Shown: piece by piece, positions 10,355-20,496 of the stretch
Layout of the letters: each line of letters starts with the position of its first letter
Position numbering within the stretch: the first letter of the stretch is position 1
NCBI GenBank assembly: GCA_000320545.1
Contig: ADNK01002676.1
Span: forward strand, 1 to 33,169
Direction: 5' to 3'
DNA length: 33,169 nucleotides
DNA from: Bigelowiella natans CCMP2755
Taxonomy: Eukaryota; Cercozoa; Chlorarachniophyceae
Position numbers and translations under genes: made by a program
Notes under the pieces: generated by a model
What the model was told of the DNA's origin: nothing
Databases searched by the model: none
The model's input: only the letters and a program-made list of their open reading frames with translations

Positions 10355-10974
10355 GTGAGTATCTTGTACGTCTTGAATTCCATGGAATTCTTATCATAAA
10401 AGCATTACTTTTTGCTTCAAATTGTAAAAACATGTAATTTTATACTTAATTAGTGTCTTATCACCAAAGTCCGGCAGCAAATAAATGAGGGTTTTTCCAA
10501 AAATGCTTCGAATGGAACGTTTTATTCGTAATATTGTTTGGGTTTTTGAAACCAACCACGGGCCATAGAAAAGGAATAATTTTTTGCTCAAACTTCCACT
10601 GGTTTTCTTTGCTGTAGTTGTGATTCCGAGTTGTCGTTAACTCTCAAAGGTATGATTGGGAAGACGAAAAGTCTGGCGACTTTCCTCGTTTAAGTGAAGA
10701 CAATGAGGGCAGGCTCACACTACGCTGGATCCTATCCATACAATATCTACAGCGACATGATATATTTCATGTCGTTCGTAAAAAAGAAGGTAATATTATA
10801 TCGAGACTGAGCATGTTGTGCTGACAACAGGAGATTCTCTTTCATTATTCTTCGCCCTCCTTTGAAGAGGAGATTAAAGAACATTCCCCCCCCAGATTCT
10901 TTCCTTCAACGAAGTTTTAAGTAGTGCTGCTACTGTAGAATTGAGGAAAGGGGAAATTTTCTGATTTGAAAATA
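10355..10974 (+). other. Unassigned interval upstream of the CDK gene
   Basis: It contains AT-rich sequence followed by likely but unresolved exons. One strong acceptor (TTTTCTTTGCTGTAG, ending near 10617) and one donor (GTAATA, near 10792) bracket two competing reading frames, one with SGDFPRLSEDNEGRLTLRW and one with MRAGSHYAGSYPYNIYSDM. These may be the end of the short-intron gene at 9097. The last 180 bases hold a pyrimidine-rich tract and probably the 5' leader of the kinase gene. Confidence 0.35.
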
Positions 10975-11865
10975 ATGAACAAGTACCAGACACTGGAAAA
11001 AATAGGGCAAGGGACATATGGGGTCGTGTACAAGGCAAAAGATAAAAAGACCGCCGAACTTTTGGCACTTAAAAAGATTCGCCTTGATGCCGAAGATGAA
11101 GGAATCCCCTCGACGGCAATTCGCGAAATTTCGCTCCTGAAGCAGCTTCAACACGAAAACATTGTGCGATTATACGATGTCGTTCACACCGAAAGGAAAC
11201 TTACCCTCGTGTTCGAATACCTGGATCAGGATCTAAAGAAGTATTTGGATGCATGTGGAGAGAAAGGCATTGAGCCATTTACTGTCAAGTCTTTCCTCTT
11301 TCAACTTTTGCGTGGTGTTGCGTACTGCCATGACCATCGCGTCCTTCATCGCGATCTTAAACCACAAAACTTACTCATCAACATGGAGGGTGAGCTGAAG
11401 CTGGCTGATTTTGGTCTTGCACGAGCTTTCGGTATTCCTGTTCGGTCGTACACCCATGAAGTTGTCACACTCTGGTATCGAGCACCAGACGTGCTACTGG
11501 GATCCAAGAACTATTCAACACCTATCGATATCTGGAGTGTTGGGTGCATTTTTGCAGAGATGGTAAACGGAAAGCCCTTATTTCCCGGGCAAGCGAATAA
11601 TGATCAACTTTGGAGAATTTTCAAAATTTTAGGAAGCCCAAGTCACAAATCTTGGCCTGGGATCAAAGACCTACCCGAGTATAAAAGTAACCTTGGGAAC
11701 TTCAAGCCTGTGCCTTGGAAAGAAATTTGCCCACGCTTGGATAAGCTTGGCCTGGATCTTCTTTCAAAAATGCTTATCTATAATCCATCGCAACGAATTT
11801 CTGCTTCAGATGCGATGAAGCACCCATATTTTGACGACTTACGAAAGATGAAAAAGTTCTCGTAG
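10975..11865 (+). CDS. PSTAIRE cyclin-dependent kinase (CDK1/2/5-like)
   Basis: An intronless gene for a 296-residue Ser/Thr kinase, the normal size for a minimal CDK. All catalytic landmarks are present and match human CDK2 numbering: glycine loop GQGTYG (11-16), lysine K33, cyclin-binding helix PSTAIRE (45-51), HRD (125-127), DFG (145-147) and activation-loop Thr160 in [12 protein letters not shown]. Thr14 and Tyr15, the Wee1/Myt1 inhibitory sites, are also present. The segments [16 protein letters not shown] and FGIPVRSY look CDK5-like, but such features occur in many protist CDKs, so the orthology class is open. Expected role: cyclin-dependent control of the cell cycle. I start at the ATG at 10975; the frame extends a few codons upstream but without an earlier ATG. 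Confidence 0.97.
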   Translation: MNKYQTLEKIGQGTYGVVYKAKDKKTAELLALKKIRLDAEDEGIPSTAIREISLLKQLQHENIVRLYDVVHTERKLTLVFEYLDQDLKKYLDACGEKGIEPFTVKSFLFQLLRGVAYCHDHRVLHRDLKPQNLLINMEGELKLADFGLARAFGIPVRSYTHEVVTLWYRAPDVLLGSKNYSTPIDIWSVGCIFAEMVNGKPLFPGQANNDQLWRIFKILGSPSHKSWPGIKDLPEYKSNLGNFKPVPWKEICPRLDKLGLDLLSKMLIYNPSQRISASDAMKHPYFDDLRKMKKFS

Positions 11866-14248
11866 TTCTTGTTCGTGTGATTTACACAAATATGAGCTTT
11901 ATTTAGATAGTTTATTAGTCATTTGGCCAGCTTGTATATTCCGTTCCGTTTTGCCAACAGGCGATATATAGTGCGATATCCAAATGGATGTTATTAGTAC
12001 TCATTTATTTGTCATCACGATTTATGCTACTTTTTCGACCCACAGTGTCCACTTTATGCATATTTCGCCTGGATGTTATAAATGCGTGTAAATATTTAAA
12101 TGCGCGCGTGCATCTGCTCGCAAGAACTTACTTCTAGCATTCTTTATATGTACATCGGACAGTATTATTATTAGATGAAACCTTACCTCCACATTGTCAA
12201 CATTGCAAATAAAGTTGCACGGTTATCTAGCTTCTATACCAAGACATGTACGTGCGATGCACATGTACAATACACTATGCTATTGTGTATGCATGTGCCC
12301 GCCGCCCTGTACAGTCAGCGACACCCCCACCAACAGTTGAAACTGATGTCGCACTTTGCTAGCAAATGGCTAGATGGCAGCCTCTAGCTAGCTAGCTAGC
12401 TAGGTCTAGCAGCTAGCCGATCGTTTGTTGCGTAATATCGGTATTTATCATCGTATCGATCGTCGTGTCGTCAGCATGACAATAGACACACGTGTGTGTA
12501 ACATGAATATAATGCAAATGATATGTACTGTCTAGACTGTGTCTAAAGACATGTATACTGCATGTCGATGCGTCTGCGCCGCGCGGACTGACGCTAGCTA
12601 GCCAGCCACATGTACGCATGCTAGCCTAGTAGCATGTGCCGATCGAAACGAACAACAAAGGTCAAGTAACATAGTAATACCACGCCATGATGAATCATGT
12701 GCAGTCATGCATGCTTCTGCGAGCAGCTGCCTGAGTGAGTGATGCTTATCTTGGCATGCCCGTCCGCCACGCAAGAAAGCTTTGCCAATAATTTCTGCTG
12801 TGTACACGAACAGCAAGCGCTAGAGCATAGCACCGGCAACGCCATAGCACGCGTATATTATCTCATTGTAATACCTGCGCACTTGTATGTGCGGCAACGA
12901 TGGGATCATATTTTTTTTGTAAAATAATACCAGCATAACGCAATTGCAACTTTGTGCATATTGTTTGTTCGTACGTGCGCATCAAAAAACAACGAACGAT
13001 TTTTGTAGCGTGGGCAGTGAGTATTAACGCACGCTTTTGTGCTGTACATGTTTACATTATATCTATTACGATATTAAGAATCGAAGCCGAATTACAGGCT
13101 ATGTCAAATGCTAATTGAAGAGGATGCGATGTAACATCTCTAATCCATGGCCATGCTAGCATGCAATACTGCGAAAAATGATGCAAGCTTGAATGGTAGA
13201 AGATTCTTCGGTGGAATCTCTGCGCAGCAATACATGTGTATTATTCTTCGCAATAATTTACCAGGTGACCCACGGCCTCATCCATCTACATGCCCAGCGC
13301 TACGGATCAAATAGTCATCCCAACTATAACCAAGTTTCTATTACGGGACAATACGTATATAGCGTGCGAAATCTTGCTTCCTAGTTCAAAGTCCTGGCAT
13401 ACTCATACGGAGCTATCCTTACGCTGTTTCACAGCGAAATTATTGAGACACCGTACCCCCCCCACCCCCCCACACCACCCAGAAAACACACACAAAAGCC
13501 TTGTATCTGTTGCTATTTGATGTATGGGATTGTGTTAAAGACCAGATATCAGTGGTCTAAAACATTCCTAGGCAGTATAACAACACATTTTTGTTTGTCG
13601 ATGAAAAAATGCTTAGAGGGCAGTTTGCATGATTTCCACATTTTGACGGAGAGTCCAAATAGCTTTGCGTGCGAGCTTTCAACCTCAGACTCTGTGCAGA
13701 ATGTCCCACAACTTTCCAATATATAAGTCGAGGTATTAACATTTCTCGTATGAAGCTTGCCCTCGAAATGCAGTGGCATAGACATGAACGCTTCGACGCC
13801 GTTAAGGTGGAGAGCAAGCAATGCTGGGAAACGCTAAAAGCATTTCGATTCAAAGAAAAAAGGTTTTCTTAGGAAGAGAACAGCGAGGTTCGCGTTCATA
13901 ATCCCAGAGCCACTCTTTGGAAGCGCGCCTGACAAACGTCCGTGCGGAAGGCAGCTGGACATTCGGAAGACGACGACGACGAGGAGATCAAGAGCATGTT
14001 GTTGGACGCTGTTCGCATTCCCAATTTCAACTTGCGACAATGCTAATTACGGCCGAATTACACCTGCGACAACCTTGCGTGTTTTTGCCGACAAGTACAC
14101 ACACAGGGCTACGTTGTGCCGGACCTGTCACAATAAAACCACCCCTTGCAGCAACAACCCCACGCCTCCGATAGCTCGGTAGCGAATCCCCCGAAAGCGA
14201 ATCACTTTTCGTTCCAGGACGGCTCCTGAAGAAGAATCAAAGGTAACA
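11866..14248. other. Gene-poor interval with CATG/CTAG-rich sequence
   Basis: No exon that I can support. It begins with the kinase 3' region. From about 12380 to 12640 it is dense in AGCT, CTAG and CATG, including five consecutive AGCT units near 12386. A C-rich stretch lies at 13457-13482. Between 13550 and 13870 open frames exist on both strands without splice or similarity support, so I do not call a gene. The last few hundred bases should contain the 5' leader of the aldolase gene. Confidence 0.5.
12384..12418. repeat. (AGCT)n tetranucleotide microsatellite
   Basis: A run of self-complementary AGCT/CTAG units followed by degenerate copies (TCTAGCAGCTAGC). Every unit is a palindrome, so the tract can fold on itself. 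Confidence 0.85.
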
Positions 14249-15289
14249 ATGGCAAGCTCGAGGGAAAACCTCCCCAGGCTACTACATAGCCTCCTCAAGA
14301 AGTCGGGCCTTTCTACAACTGCTGGGACTTTCACGAGGGAGTTAGCCTCGGAGCTTGCCAAGGAGCTTCGCAATGAATCCACCAGTTCGACCCTAGAATG
14401 GGATGATGATGGAGAGACGGAAACAAGCTCTAGTAGAAGCTTCCATAAGCGCAACCCTCTGGATGGCTTTGATTCCAGGGGCACCAAAAGACGAAGACGC
14501 AACCCGAATAGCACAGAGACATCAAATGGTAGGGGTGGTGATTTCGAAGACTTTTTGGTTTTTGCGCTAGATCAATTTCGAAATAAAAGAAGCCGCGGGA
14601 GTAATTTTGGCAAAATAGAAAAGAAGTACGCATCCTACACCGACCTGCGCAAGGAAATCATCAAGACTTCGATCCACATGCAATCTTCGGGATTAGTATT
14701 GCATACGTCCGGAAACGTTAGTATTCGTGTACCCGATGATGATTTAATGCTGATTACACCCACTGGAATGGATTATAAAGAACTGAAACCTGAGGATATC
14801 GTACTGATGGATTTCGAAGGCAATGTTGTTCCTAATGAGAAGCGGGCGCCTTCCAGTGAATGGCGGTTCCACGGAGATATTTACCTCAAACGATCTGATG
14901 CAAAAGCCATAGTACACACGCATTCTACGTACTGTACAACACTGGCATGTTTAAGGAGGGATGTACCAGCGTTTCACTACATGATAGGTGCGGCAGGCGG
15001 GAAAACTATAAGGTGTGGGAAGTATGCTACCTACGGAACGCAGGAGTTATCCGATAATGCTTTAAGCGCGCTGAAAGGAAGACAAGCTTGCTTGCTTGCG
15101 AATCATGGTATGATTTCCTTGGGGAAAAACCTCAAATCAGCGATGAAACTAGCTGAAATTGTAGAGAACTTGTGCGAAATGTACTGGAGAACCCTAGCAG
15201 TAAGCGGTCCGGTGATCCTGGATGACCAAGAGATGGATGTGGTCCTAGAAGGCTTTAAAACCTATGGAAAGCAGCCAAAGAAGTCTTGA
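14249..15289 (+). CDS. Class II aldolase (L-fuculose-phosphate aldolase-like) with LisH-like N terminus
   Basis: An intronless gene for 346 residues. Residues 125-340 match bacterial L-fuculose-1-phosphate aldolase: SGNVSIR, LITPTGMDYKEL, PSSEWRFH, AFHYMIGAAGG and LLANHGM. The catalytic Glu204 and zinc ligands His223, His225 and His286 keep the exact spacing (19, 2, 61) of the bacterial residues E73, H92, H94 and H155. Expected reaction: reversible zinc-dependent cleavage of a ketose 1-phosphate to dihydroxyacetone phosphate and an aldehyde. Residues 8-36 (LPRLLHSLLKKSGLSTTAG...) fit the LisH dimerisation pattern, and a basic run KRRRR at 80-84 could be a nuclear import signal. The usual bacterial enzyme is about 215 residues, so the first 120 or so residues are an addition. 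Substrate and location are inferred; a related sugar-phosphate specificity is possible. Confidence 0.93.
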   Translation: MASSRENLPRLLHSLLKKSGLSTTAGTFTRELASELAKELRNESTSSTLEWDDDGETETSSSRSFHKRNPLDGFDSRGTKRRRRNPNSTETSNGRGGDFEDFLVFALDQFRNKRSRGSNFGKIEKKYASYTDLRKEIIKTSIHMQSSGLVLHTSGNVSIRVPDDDLMLITPTGMDYKELKPEDIVLMDFEGNVVPNEKRAPSSEWRFHGDIYLKRSDAKAIVHTHSTYCTTLACLRRDVPAFHYMIGAAGGKTIRCGKYATYGTQELSDNALSALKGRQACLLANHGMISLGKNLKSAMKLAEIVENLCEMYWRTLAVSGPVILDDQEMDVVLEGFKTYGKQPKKS

Positions 15290-18060
15290 TCTCTATGGTG
15301 AAGACTGGTGCAATATTATTGGAAGTTATCATCTGCCCTACCGTATTGCATCAGAAGACACCGCATGCAAAGCGAACACCCATTTTAAAAGTGACTCGTG
15401 GGACAGACATGAACTACACTAGTACATACGATGCCGGCATGGTTTCAATGTACGAACAGTTGTTACTACTGGCGATTTTCGCTACATGCATGCTGCAAAC
15501 TGAACATGGCAACAAATCTGTAGGCCTGCAATGCACAACATTTGTCATCATCACCGAATTATTAGTTATCCCTTGGAATCCATCGACGTAGCCTAGTAGC
15601 TGCGATGAGGCAACATTGTCACGTCTAACTGTCGTTGTCTACTGCAAAATTGTGCCTGATTTTGTGGCTCTTTCTGTCTAGCTGTGCCGCACTGCTAGAG
15701 CGTGTCATCTGTACCAGTGCACCATCGTCTGCACCATGACACTTGTGCATGCACAGATGATAGACATGCAATATACAATATATATAATATACATAGTGTA
15801 TTGCTGTGTCTATTGTACAGAATGCGATCGAAGCCCGACATCTATAGACATTATTGTGAGCTGCACAATGCGGATGTTCTAGTGTTGTTCATGAATGACG
15901 CAGATGTGCTGATGAGCGGTACATGTGCGGCGATGCAAACGCATGGGGCCCAGTTGGCTACATGGCTTCGCTTTAGACCACGCCCCTCAAGCTCTTCCCG
16001 TCGGAATTCATTTCTGCTTCCACAATGAATGATTCGTTCTCTAGTTCTCGATGGTGTCAATCAGCTTCGTCGAACAGCATTCATGCGCCCACCGCCAACA
16101 ACATGCTCGATTGTCCATTGGCACACACAATGAGGCGAACTCCGCAAGTGCTTCTAGAAGAGCAAAAAATGACAGAAAATTCTGTCAAGTCATTTCGGTG
16201 CGATCTAGTGCGGCCACGCACGATCAAAAAGCAAAATTGAAGCACACCACGCTTGAGCACATGACCATCCTGATGGATGGTCGGGAGCACCAGGCATGAC
16301 GAAAAAAAGCAAGAAGTTGCGAAATTTGCAAATTCTGAGTTCAGTGACTTCGAAATTTCACGCTTGTTTTCAGGCCTCAAATTTGTTTGTCACAAATTGA
16401 CCTCCAGCACACTCAAAAGCTGATTTTTTTTCTCGAACCAAGTCAAAACGTGTCTTTTTTTCACACGAATCATGCATGTGCAGTGCAGCTGCATTGTTTC
16501 AGTTCTTGCAGGAAACATGCGAAACTGTGAAATTCCCGGGTTTCGCCCACTTGTGTGGTGATTGCCACGCTTCCGCGTTCTGATGCTCTGGTGCTTCTTG
16601 CATCTGACACGTGCACACACAGCACCGCTAGACCGTGCGGATCAAAGCGTGAATGATGCGAAGATGCGAACAGTGCAGCATTTGGTCACGTGAAATTCAA
16701 CGCAAACTTCAGGTGTGGTGTTGACAAAACCCACGCGCAACGTTGCAGGTTCACGTTCTCGATCACGCCACGTGCGCTGTGCTAGCTCATCACGAAGAGC
16801 ATCACGTGCGCCTCGCGATCGCAAGCACGCGTGCGCAGTCTAGCAGTGGCCACGCACGCCTGGACACAGCACACGACCATTTCTGGGTTTTTGCAGTTTG
16901 CAAAACGCACGATGGATCGTCCAGTGACACGTTGAACTGGGCCAGTGGGCAACACGCCTGTCAACTGTTCATTGAACGTGAACGAGTCCAGCCAGTGCGT
17001 TCAATTGCCAAAAGTTCATCAACATGTGTCAAAAGTGCTGAGCGCCACCTTCTTCCTGATCAGCAATGTGCACGAGTGAGTGACAAAGTGAACGAGCAAA
17101 GCGGTTCCAACGATGCAGCGCAACGAATGAATGCGTGTGTTGAGCAACGTGGCAGGCGCGGTTGAAAAGAAAGAAAGACAAAAAGAAACTTGAATTGATC
17201 AACCACACAAGCTAGCAAGTGTTGCACGTGACACTTGCAAAGTGCCAAGCACAGTGCCTCGAGCTGTGAACGAGGACCCACTGGTGTGGAGACCAGCACG
17301 ATGAAACACAATTGGCGTGCATGGCTTGTCGCAGGAAATGACAGCACAATCAGTGCGAGATGAAGAACGACGCAGCGCATCCATCCTGACTGGGAACTTC
17401 CTGAAGTCTCTGTCAATGAGGCGATCCTTGTCCACGTGTCGCCAGAGGGCTTCTCAAGTGAAACTTTGGTTCGGAAGGAGTCAGAACCATCAGTGAAGGA
17501 GCAACAGAGGCACCAGCTGGGCCTCATCAAGAAGAAAGTCAGTGTTCGCGCATTACTTAGATACGTATTTCGTCAAATCTCCTGACAAATGTTCAGAAAT
17601 TTCAACTTTTAAGCCAGTTTTTCACACAACGACATCGGTTTTTAACTGATGCATCTTCAAAATCAGAGTGCAGGTGGGAAATACTCATGGAAAAGATATT
17701 TTTCGGTACAGTAAATTTGCGGCTTGGAAAATTCCATTCAATTTTTCAGGACATCTTCGGCCGAGACTTGTCGCACTGAGTAAAAATGGGTTAAGCGCAC
17801 AGTTTTCTTTTTCCACAAGAAATCACGTAACTAGGGGATACGATGCTGTTGTCTAGTGAGATTCTTTCTCGATGTTTTAGGGATTAGATGGTTCAAAATT
17901 TATCAAGAAGTAAAACAGCAAGGGCACAGTTGAGAACAACAACTTTTCCATTCTTTCGACAATTCATACCGCCATTATCGTAATTTTTTAATCCAACGTT
18001 TCTCTCCCATCTACGCGCAAACCCCAACCCCCCCCAAAGTCAAAGAACGGAAAGCTGAAA
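15290..18060. other. Long spacer between aldolase and PEX11 genes
   Basis: No gene that I can support. The section 16600-17440 contains six CACGTG hexamers (16608, 16687, 16769, 16803, 17225 and 17433) and many CAGTG/GCACG words. Two long overlapping open frames (140 aa plus, 156 aa minus) lie there, but their composition is odd and they show no domain. The last 60 bases form the PEX11 5' leader, which is C- and A-rich. Confidence 0.5.
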
Positions 18061-18489
18061 ATGGCCTCATACTATGAAGGGACATGGATTGGACACATGG
18101 ATGCCTTGGGCAAGAAGAGCGAGTGGAGGGACAAAACCGGGAAGGTCATTCAATACTCTGCGAAGCTGGCGGCCTTCGTCCTCGAGAACGATCTAAATAT
18201 GGGCGATCACGAGGCTGCTGGCCGTCTCAAGAAGCTTTCCAAATGGGTGGGGGCCAGCCGCAAAATATTCAAGCTCGGAAAATTCCTCAAACGTAGGTCC
18301 ATAGGGTTGTAGCTGCGTGAGGATGTCCTCCATATATAGTTGGTTTCATAGAGCAACCTTGTTTGTTTTCACGTACTGTAGCTAAAAAATTGTCAGATGA
18401 TTCTTTTATTCCATAAGGAATATTCCTTCCTTATTCTTTGTCTTCCCCCCTAACCACGCCCCTTCAACCTCCCCCCCCCCCTACACACA

Positions 18490-18544
<55 letters not shown>

Positions 18545-19557
18545 TATTATTTTCCTGTTGAAAGCATTATTTATATTTCATTGCGTTGTGTTTCATCATC
18601 TAAGATTTCGAAGACATCGAAGACTGCATGGATGAGAAGACTTACCCTGCCCTGAAATGGTCGGTACTCATCGTCGACGAACAAATTAATTAATGTTGTA
18701 AATGAGCCGAGCGATATGCAAAGGTGGTGACACAGAGATCCCACAGCTCTGCCACTGAATTTCCGAACCTTGTCGTAACCAGTAGGCATGACCTATTCTA
18801 TTTGACAACATTATCACAGGGCTGACTTTGTAATGAACATGGCCAAGGATATCACTGAAAATATTGAGACCGTCACCAAGTATGGTTTCCTTCCGAAGTC
18901 TTACGGTGTTATTATGGGCAAGAATGCCGAGGACATTGCAGATTTCACGAAAATGGTCCAGTGCCTTGTCTCTTTTGTGAACGGCCTCGTTGAAATTGGG
19001 TAATATTTCTTATATATATTTAATTGTGTGTGTATTTGTGTTTTTAAATACATCCGCTTGTGTGCGCGTTGATTCATTCTTTTCAGCATCTAATCTTGAC
19101 TGTGGTGATTCCCTCTTATTGTGAGCCAGACGTATGGAGGAGAAGATTAAAGGCTGTGCGGATATCAAAAAACTAAAGAAGCTTAATCTTAAGAATTCGT
19201 TCCTCTACTGGGCTCAGATCAAGGTCACAAACATACGAGCAGAAAAACTTCTGAATAGATGCTTGCCCTCTCTTTGGGTGTGAATGATATATCATCTCTT
19301 TTACGATGGGAGGGCTAGCAGAAGAGTTGGTACCTGGAGACACGGCTAACCCTAAATTTGATCTTATATTTATTCAGTATCTCACCGATGGTTTGAAATG
19401 CGCCGCTTCTCTCGGGTACACCTGGGCGCCTGGAAAGCGTGGAGCCATTATCTGTGGACTGCTGGCTGGTCTCGCGGACTCGCGAAAGCAGACTCTAAAG
19501 AATTGGGACAAGAGCGGCAAAGGATACACTGTTGCTATTGATCCCTACCTCTTCTAA
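18061..19557 (+). CDS. PEX11: Peroxisomal membrane protein PEX11 family
   Basis: Five exons: 18061-18292, 18605-18659, 18820-18999, 19130-19223 and 19378-19557. All junctions are GT-AG, phases match, and the 741 nt give 246 residues, the usual PEX11 length. PEX11 inserts into the peroxisomal membrane and promotes its elongation before fission. The family's N-terminal signature appears as WRDKTGKVIQYSAKLAAFVL near residues 22-41, followed by a basic amphipathic stretch (RLKKLSKW..SRKIFKLGKFLK). The C terminus carries the expected hydrophobic Gly-rich segment (KRGAIICGLLAGLADSRKQ) and ends DPYLF. The second junction is the least certain: donor GTCGGT, chosen because it preserves phase. Intron 1 (18293-18604) holds a (CA)n(GA)n array. 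It faces the lipase gene in convergent orientation. Confidence 0.85.
18483..18541. repeat. (CA)n(GA)n compound microsatellite in PEX11 intron 1
   Basis: About 12 CA units followed by about 17 GA units, preceded by a C-run, all inside the first intron of the PEX11 gene. Confidence 0.95.
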
Positions 19558-20496
19558 AAAGAAAAAAAGAAAATGCTTGTGATACATGCTACACAGGCTG
19601 TTCCCATTATTGGTAGACGCTAGAAACATGCGGCGCATAAATTGGACTGCCTTTTCCCTGTGAATAGCTAAATCCTTCTTATCAGATCAGAGGCCTCTTT
19701 CAAGCGTTATCACCCCGTGCTGCTGCTCCCGCTAATGCAAGCACAACGTAGATAATCATGAAAACGCTGATATTTACTATTATATTCATGCAGTCACAAC
19801 ATGCCGGCGAAAATGAAGCTTTCAGCTTTATAATTCGTATATACTTATGTATTCAGGCATTCATTACATGCGTCGGCGAAACGTCACTTACAGCCTTAAC
19901 ATTTTGTATTTGTATGATGCATGTGCGCCGCCATGCAAGCTAATAAGCTAGCATGTTGGCTGCGCCCTGCACACACTCCAGTAATATAGCCGCGAGATAG
20001 TGCAGGGTTTTAACACAGCGCGATAAATAATAATGATGAATGAAGACAACAATACGACAACAACAACGACTGCGACAACGAATTATTGAAAACAATTCGT
20101 GTACGTAGAAAGTCGTCCCAATATGATTTTCTCTAACAATGATACGAATATCATGACGAAAGTATAGGGACATATATGTCCATATAAAAGGCTACAACAC
20201 ACTACGTAATTAAAATATCAACTGTGACAGTAACGCAGCGTACATAATATGTAAGACGGATGTAATGAATCAATTAAATTTGTTCAATGGTCATCTATGT
20301 AGCTGTGCAATGCAGCGGCTACATAATATATACTACGAGCGAAATCGTCGCATTAATAATGTGCATGTGCATGTGATGCAGAAACTTAAAGCTAGTGGTA
20401 CTAGGGATAGTATGTCCAAAGACGGTGGAATATAATTTGGACACTGCATAGATTTGGATTTGCCCGTACAAGTGCGCAGCTTAAGCAATCTGTACC
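19558..20496. other. Intergenic interval between convergent PEX11 and lipase genes
   Basis: Holds the 3' ends of both genes. No exon supported. AT-rich, with imperfect inverted repeats such as CATGC...AAGCTAGCATG around 19930-19955 and scattered CATG words. Confidence 0.6.

Noticed and set aside
13549-13872. Open frames of 67-98 aa on both strands upstream of the aldolase
   Set aside because: No splice support, no recognisable motif, and competing frames of equal quality on opposite strands.
15286-15591. 101-aa ORF directly after the aldolase stop
   Set aside because: Overlaps the end of the aldolase and probably is its 3' untranslated region; no conserved features.
16743-17530. Overlapping 140-aa plus and 156-aa minus ORFs
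   Set aside because: Composition follows the CACG/CAGTG-rich spacer, no domain or splice support, and both strands open together.
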